Source: an uncultured delta proteobacterium
Lineage (GTDB): Bacteria; Myxococcota_A; Polyangia; Polyangiales; Polyangiaceae
DNA length: 10,675 nt
Direction: 5' to 3'
Assembly: GCA_903893335.1 (NCBI GenBank)
Contig: CAITLX010000775.1
Span: 1-10,675 of the forward strand
Both the position numbers and the translations under genes were made by a program. Below the pieces are notes generated by a model. The model saw nothing but the letters and a program-made list of their open reading frames with translations. It made no database searches and was not told the origin of the DNA. Shown here in pieces: positions 7,901-10,675 of the stretch. How positions within the stretch are numbered: the stretch's first letter is position 1; every line of letters starts with the position of its first letter.

Positions 7901-9776
7901 CTACAACGTCACGCCCACCGCCCCCGCGACGTGGAACGCCGACATCGACGGCGTGTGGGACCAGGTCCTCGACGGCCAGATCGTCAGCGTCGATGGCCAG
8001 GCGACCAAGTGCCGCGAGCAGCAGGTCGATTACACCTCGTGGGGCCGCCTCCAGCCGGCCACGCCGAGCACCAACGGCCGCGGCATCGGGCCCAACGTCG
8101 ACCAGAACGGCAACCTCCGCGTGCCGTACGCCTTCGCCACCGACAACTGGGCGGACACGGGCAACGTCTCGGTCTTCCGCCACGACAACGGAGCCGACCC
8201 GTACGAGCAGGCGACCTTCCTGGTGACCACCCAGGAGAACCGCCACATCTTCGACAACTACCGCCGCAACCGCTCCACGTTCAACGTGCGCGCGGCGTCC
8301 GATCGCTCGTACCAGCGTTACAACGAGAAGCTGCTCGGGCTCGCTTCGGGCATGGGCTTCATCGCGTCGATCTACGCCGACCTGGCGCCGGGCCAGGGGT
8401 ACTCGTTCGACTCGCTCTGGCCGATCGTCGCCCAGGACCAGTTCTACGACAACACGATCGCCGCGACGGTGGCCATGGACCACTTCACGCGTGAGCTCTC
8501 GCGTCCGGAGCCTGGGCCGCACTACTTCCTCGCGCCGAACTTCCACGACAACGTCCTGCGCTCGACGAGCGACGCCGACGACTTCGGCAACGCCGGCACC
8601 CCGCAGGGCGCGCAGCTGAAGGTCGTCGTTCCGAACGGCACGACCGGCTTCATGCGTGACGTCGGCTTCGGCGGACACCCGATCGAGAACCAGCTCGACG
8701 ACACGAAGGGCGACTACGCCTCGGAGTACTCGCTCACCGCGGGCTCGTACTACGACAAGATCAACACGGCGATCCTGATGTCCGAGTCGGAAGACCGCTT
8801 CATCAGCCAGTCCCGCCGCGACTTCTACGACTCGCGCTTCCGCGCGACGGGCATGGCCGACATCCTCCCCGACGCGTTCCGCCGCATCGTGGCCAACGCG
8901 CTCACCGGCGACCGCTCGCTGCTCGCGTCTCGCGTCGCCGCCGACAACAACGGCAACCCGCTCATCAAGAACAACGGCGACCCCAACGACGACTACGCGC
9001 CCCTCTACCCGGCGCAGGCCCTCGGCTGGACGAGCTGGTGGAAGGCCTCGGGCCCCGAGACCTGCTTCCCGCTGAACGGCGCCACCGCGTGCACCAACTA
9101 CAACGGTGGCCCGGCCTTCGGCGCCGCGGCCCCCGCCCACTCGGCGGCGATCGACCCGCAGATCGGCTGGGAGGTCCAGAAGTTCCTCATCACGTGGACC
9201 GCCGCGCACATCAAGGCCAACGACAAGACGCAGTGGATCGACCAGATGCGCCTCTACCGCATCGGCCTGAACAGCGACCCCGCGCTGGCCAACCGCATCG
9301 AGTGGCAGGACGCCGTCTCGGGTCAGCTCTACTACGCGCCCACCTACGGCACCGAGTGCCTGTTCGGTGACGCGGCGGCCGGCTGCGCCGGTGGCAAGGT
9401 CGTCCAGAAGGGCATCGCCGCCCGCGTGGTCGAGTACGCCAACGAGCTCACCGCCAAGGCCTACCTGCTCGACACCGCGAGCTACCCCGCCACCGCCACG
9501 CACCCCGCCGGCTTCAACGACAAGGGGCGCGCGATGGTGCTTCGTCAGCCCGACGGCTCGCCGATCGTCGTCGCCGATCCCGCGATTCGCAAGCTGCCCT
9601 CCGGCGTGCTCGTGACCTGCGACCTGAACGTCGACCCGACCTGCGCTCCCCTCAAGGAGACCGACAACCACTACGCCCACGCGCTCGTGGGCTACACGGC
9701 CGTGCCGGCCTACCTGTGGGAGACGGGCATGGTCTTCGGCTTCTTCGGCCCGCCGGGGGTCCGCGGCGAGTACTGA
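4938..9776 (+). CDS. Large lipoprotein zinc metalloprotease, metzincin type
   Basis: 1612 residues. A lipoprotein signal peptide (SRVRIAGIFVGSLVAVASFG then Cys22) predicts export and lipid anchoring, probably at the outer membrane. The zinc site is HEMGHSVGLRH: ligands His828, His832 and His838, catalytic base Glu829. A Met-turn follows at STVMDYP (Met904). Upstream, GDLRYN (552-557) and DPLTGE (579-584) resemble the substrate-edge segment of the DUF5117/DUF4953 zinc-dependent protease family as I recall it. A calcium-type loop DANGNGTSDE (368-377) sits among Cys348, Cys378, Cys387 and Cys394. An Ala-rich stretch of ~240 residues separates DPLTGE from the zinc helix, longer than I remember for the family. 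The ~700 residues after the Met-turn match nothing I recognise. It likely degrades proteins or peptides at the cell surface; substrate unknown. It has its own Shine–Dalgarno and terminator and appears monocistronic. Confidence 0.9.
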   Translation: MSRVRIAGIFVGSLVAVASFGCAQERDPINRVQANALAKSFFVGQSLQDPTDDPEFYKRDTVVDVGYGAGADGLFTSTYAQPVSRIKWEIAEETINARLSYERVKGSDGKGNVFDGLTPKATNDGQIVASFRIQSHFDIRRDYNPQTGEELNVVAENGSDRPWYDREYFRVDWSQNLVTDAYDFDTLSMMGIYGGIQYEPLSYAVLDPASPDAPHFDSAQNYFDVTTKAYAVPQLLDLSSLGWGIDKFPACMLPGEFGGGTQPYGNCNPTEITLRHSFRRVVDKDYEPANVDGVRFQALGNFTTEYRGYQRNYGMLDDQWFRFASRYNIWERSHAYADPASMSGPVACATKETTEDPTGEPTADPNRDANGNGTSDECEAVGPGSRCDIFNRKCTLPYTQRKSVTTPWYLSGDTSETLFEATNWAVQEWDLAMKTAVQTARLDECRKTGGSDCDATYPMYRGQQDDNMEAMSISRDLDACLRANAWSLDACRQGALDAAAQIAAERGVAGDASTLAIGTVVGLDPMIVLCHNPVRGDDSPACGSVGTAPRLGDLRYNLVLNIPKPQQPSAWGIMVDGDDPLTGEKVAASINIWTHVTDIASQTLVDLVRYINGEIPIADITDGKYIQDWATAARIGSGTGMPTMSKADTDGRVASVAGMDPAKFAQAIATAKTSDVKAVLKNMRARVADVAANAGVASPANAKVTALMKSARGTSTETTLLNPAMMQLAGVPSSLPVSGAVADIVSPFGLNNPKVRADMKRMRENGLAARGMCILNEGPEPSGLTGIADALARKFPKGSAESATERTARYQKLFHYIQRKYTYAVIAHEMGHSVGLRHNFVSSAAPMFYRPQYWQLRTKNGTVTRPCTDAVTDGASCVGPRYWDPITDEEQNQLIWMFMQSTVMDYPGDVSQDMIGLGVTDFAAARFYYGDVISTYTSPDYADGSAIGQGVTAATDTFGGLGGVKYSLNGNNFHYSQLQNNYNLISNCYNVTPTAPATWNADIDGVWDQVLDGQIVSVDGQATKCREQQVDYTSWGRLQPATPSTNGRGIGPNVDQNGNLRVPYAFATDNWADTGNVSVFRHDNGADPYEQATFLVTTQENRHIFDNYRRNRSTFNVRAASDRSYQRYNEKLLGLASGMGFIASIYADLAPGQGYSFDSLWPIVAQDQFYDNTIAATVAMDHFTRELSRPEPGPHYFLAPNFHDNVLRSTSDADDFGNAGTPQGAQLKVVVPNGTTGFMRDVGFGGHPIENQLDDTKGDYASEYSLTAGSYYDKINTAILMSESEDRFISQSRRDFYDSRFRATGMADILPDAFRRIVANALTGDRSLLASRVAADNNGNPLIKNNGDPNDDYAPLYPAQALGWTSWWKASGPETCFPLNGATACTNYNGGPAFGAAAPAHSAAIDPQIGWEVQKFLITWTAAHIKANDKTQWIDQMRLYRIGLNSDPALANRIEWQDAVSGQLYYAPTYGTECLFGDAAAGCAGGKVVQKGIAARVVEYANELTAKAYLLDTASYPATATHPAGFNDKGRAMVLRQPDGSPIVVADPAIRKLPSGVLVTCDLNVDPTCAPLKETDNHYAHALVGYTAVPAYLWETGMVFGFFGPPGVRGEY

Positions 9777-9805
9777 CGCCGACGAAGGGCTCTCCCGAGC
9801 CCGCG

Positions 9806-9848
9806 CGACGCCGGGGTGGCCGAGAGGCTGCTCCGGCGTCGTCGTTTC
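9806..9848 (+). terminator. Intrinsic terminator of the metalloprotease gene
   Basis: CGACGCCGG (9806-9814) and CCGGCGTCG (9833-9841) form a perfect 9-bp stem 30 bp after the metalloprotease stop. The 18-base loop can fold again as GCC-GAGA-GGC, a GNRA-type tetraloop. A short T-rich tail, TCGTTTCT, follows at 9842-9849. A small second hairpin, GGCGT-TGCG-ACGCC, lies just beyond at 9861-9874. Confidence 0.65.
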
Positions 9849-9914
9849 TACGGTCTCGGCGGCGTTGCGACGCCACCTCGCGCACGCGCACCGCCGCACC
9901 GCGCCGTGGCTACG

Positions 9915-9949
9915 CGGGCTCGAGGGCGCTCCCGCGGCGCGCGAGCCCG
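9915..9949 (-). terminator. Possible terminator hairpin of the FHA–DUF4388 gene
   Basis: CGGGCTCG (9915-9922) and CGAGCCCG (9942-9949) form a perfect 8-bp stem directly abutting the TAA of the minus-strand gene at 9950-9952. The loop is 19 bases. No T-run follows on the minus strand, so either it is not a classical intrinsic terminator or termination is helped by another factor. Confidence 0.4.
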
Positions 9950-10675
9950 TTACTCGGCGCGGAGGTACTGCCGGTCGATGAGCGACTTGATCGCGCGCGC
10001 GGTGTCGAGGTCGCTCGCGAGGCTGGCGCGCAGCGCGAGCTCGAGCTGGCCCGCGTTGAGTGCCCCCTGCAAGAAGTCGAGCTCCGCGGGCGTGAGCGCG
10101 TTGAGCGGGGCCGCGAGGGGCAAGGCGAGCACGAGGCGCGCGGTCGGGCTCGGGAGGAGCCCACGCACCTGCTCGAGCTCGTCGATCTGCCGGAAGCTCT
10201 CCATGAGGACCTCCTGCACCGAGAGGTCGAGCGCGCCCGGGAGCGGAGCGTCGTCCGGCGGCTCGAGATCGAAGTGCCCCGTCGCCCACGCGAGCATGCG
10301 GAAGATGCACTTGGTCGGCTGCACGCTCGCGTCGCCGTCGATCGAGGCCCAGCGGATGGCCCCCTTCGCGAGGTAGATGCGCCCCGCCTCGGTCGGCGAG
10401 CGCACCACGAGCATGCCCGTCTTCTTCGACGTGGCGAAGAGCTGGAGCAGGTCGGGGAGCGGAACCTCCTCGATGGAGCCGCTCATCGTCCGCGACGAGC
10501 TGACCTTGCGCTGCGCCGCGACCGACTCGAGGTTGGGCCGCGCTGGCTTCGCCTGCGCGCCCCCCTCGGGCGAGAAGACCTTGAGGATGCTCGTGCCGAT
10601 GAGGAGGCGGTCCCCCTCCTTCAGGCGCGCGCGCTTGATCTTCTCGCCGTTGACGAAGGTGCCGTTGGTGGACCC
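9950..10675 (-). CDS. FHA–DUF4388 (PATAN-type) signalling protein, C-terminal part (5' end outside window)
   Basis: Translating the minus strand from the right edge gives 241 residues to the TAA with no stop, so the gene starts beyond the window; the ATG at 10486 is internal. The first ~33 visible residues are the end of an FHA domain, with its hallmark GSTNGTFVNG followed by EGDRLLIGTSILKVF. FHA domains bind phosphothreonine peptides, usually products of Ser/Thr kinases. A ~30-residue polar linker follows, then a DUF4388 domain beginning MSGSIEEVPLPDLLQLF (from residue 64), with SKKTGMLVV and GRIYLAKGAIRWA. A helical, Leu/Ala-rich C-terminus ends in DRQYLRAE. There is no signal peptide or membrane segment in the visible part, so it is probably cytoplasmic. 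This FHA plus DUF4388 combination is common in myxobacteria. It converges on the metalloprotease gene and shares no operon with it. Its partners cannot be told from here. Confidence 0.93.
   Translation of the reverse strand, partial: GSTNGTFVNGEKIKRARLKEGDRLLIGTSILKVFSPEGGAQAKPARPNLESVAAQRKVSSSRTMSGSIEEVPLPDLLQLFATSKKTGMLVVRSPTEAGRIYLAKGAIRWASIDGDASVQPTKCIFRMLAWATGHFDLEPPDDAPLPGALDLSVQEVLMESFRQIDELEQVRGLLPSPTARLVLALPLAAPLNALTPAELDFLQGALNAGQLELALRASLASDLDTARAIKSLIDRQYLRAE

Noticed and set aside
9814..9880. tRNA(Ser/Leu)-like start (GGTGGCCGAGAGGCTG)
   Set aside because: It resembles a D-arm, but no anticodon arm or GTTCRA T-loop follows and the ends do not pair. The bases are explained by the terminator hairpin loop.
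4869..10310. Minus-strand open frame of 1813 codons antisense to the metalloprotease gene
   Set aside because: It is open because of the strong GC3 bias of the plus-strand gene. Its translation is monotonous Val/Arg/Asp/Gly with no domain, and it also runs across a terminator and the FHA–DUF4388 gene in the wrong frame.
9816..10376. 186-codon plus-strand frame opposite the FHA–DUF4388 gene
   Set aside because: It is Ser/Ala/Arg-rich shadow sequence antisense to a gene with clear FHA and DUF4388 motifs.

Overview
The window is uniformly very GC-rich and strongly GC3-biased. It carries a partial FHA–DUF4388 protein, a large lipoprotein metzincin and a diguanylate cyclase with a novel-looking membrane sensor. 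This points to a myxobacterium or close relative (Myxococcota, formerly Deltaproteobacteria); the assignment is inferred from gene content and base composition. Nothing looks like a phage, plasmid, IS element, CRISPR array or RNA gene.

Layout, left to right. (1) 2-562 (+): the 3' part of an outer-membrane beta-barrel gene, entering from outside the window. Its last codons and stop are copied three more times in a ~28-bp tandem array. (2) 683-712: a GC-rich hairpin between convergent genes, likely terminating both and with its T-rich tail on the minus-strand side. (3) 756-1823 (-): a TRAP-type periplasmic solute-binding protein (DctP-like) with no membrane subunits nearby. (4) 1824-2006: a divergent intergenic region with weak candidate sigma-54 and ECF-type promoters. 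(5) 2007-3377 (+): a six-helix membrane diguanylate cyclase with intact active and inhibitory sites. (6) 3428-4705 (+): hisD, histidinol dehydrogenase, 50 bp behind the cyclase gene and away from other his genes. (7) 4706-4937: a spacer with a degenerate ~71-bp tandem duplication, a hairpin and an AT-rich leader. (8) 4938-9776 (+): a 1612-residue lipoprotein zinc metalloprotease of the metzincin type, the largest gene here. (9) 9777-9949: terminator hairpins between convergent genes. (10) 9950-10675 (-): the C-terminal 241 residues of an FHA–DUF4388 protein that runs off the right edge.

The genes look like independent transcription units rather than one pathway. The only plausible co-transcribed pair is the cyclase and hisD. 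The common thread is envelope and signalling: outer-membrane barrel, periplasmic binding protein, cell-surface protease, c-di-GMP synthesis and phosphothreonine-dependent signalling. I see no convincing new multi-gene system. The best leads are the metzincin lipoprotein, with its long insert before the catalytic helix and a cysteine-flanked calcium-type loop; the orphan solute-binding protein that lacks the usual ligand-binding arginine; and the tandem array that copies a gene's own stop codon.
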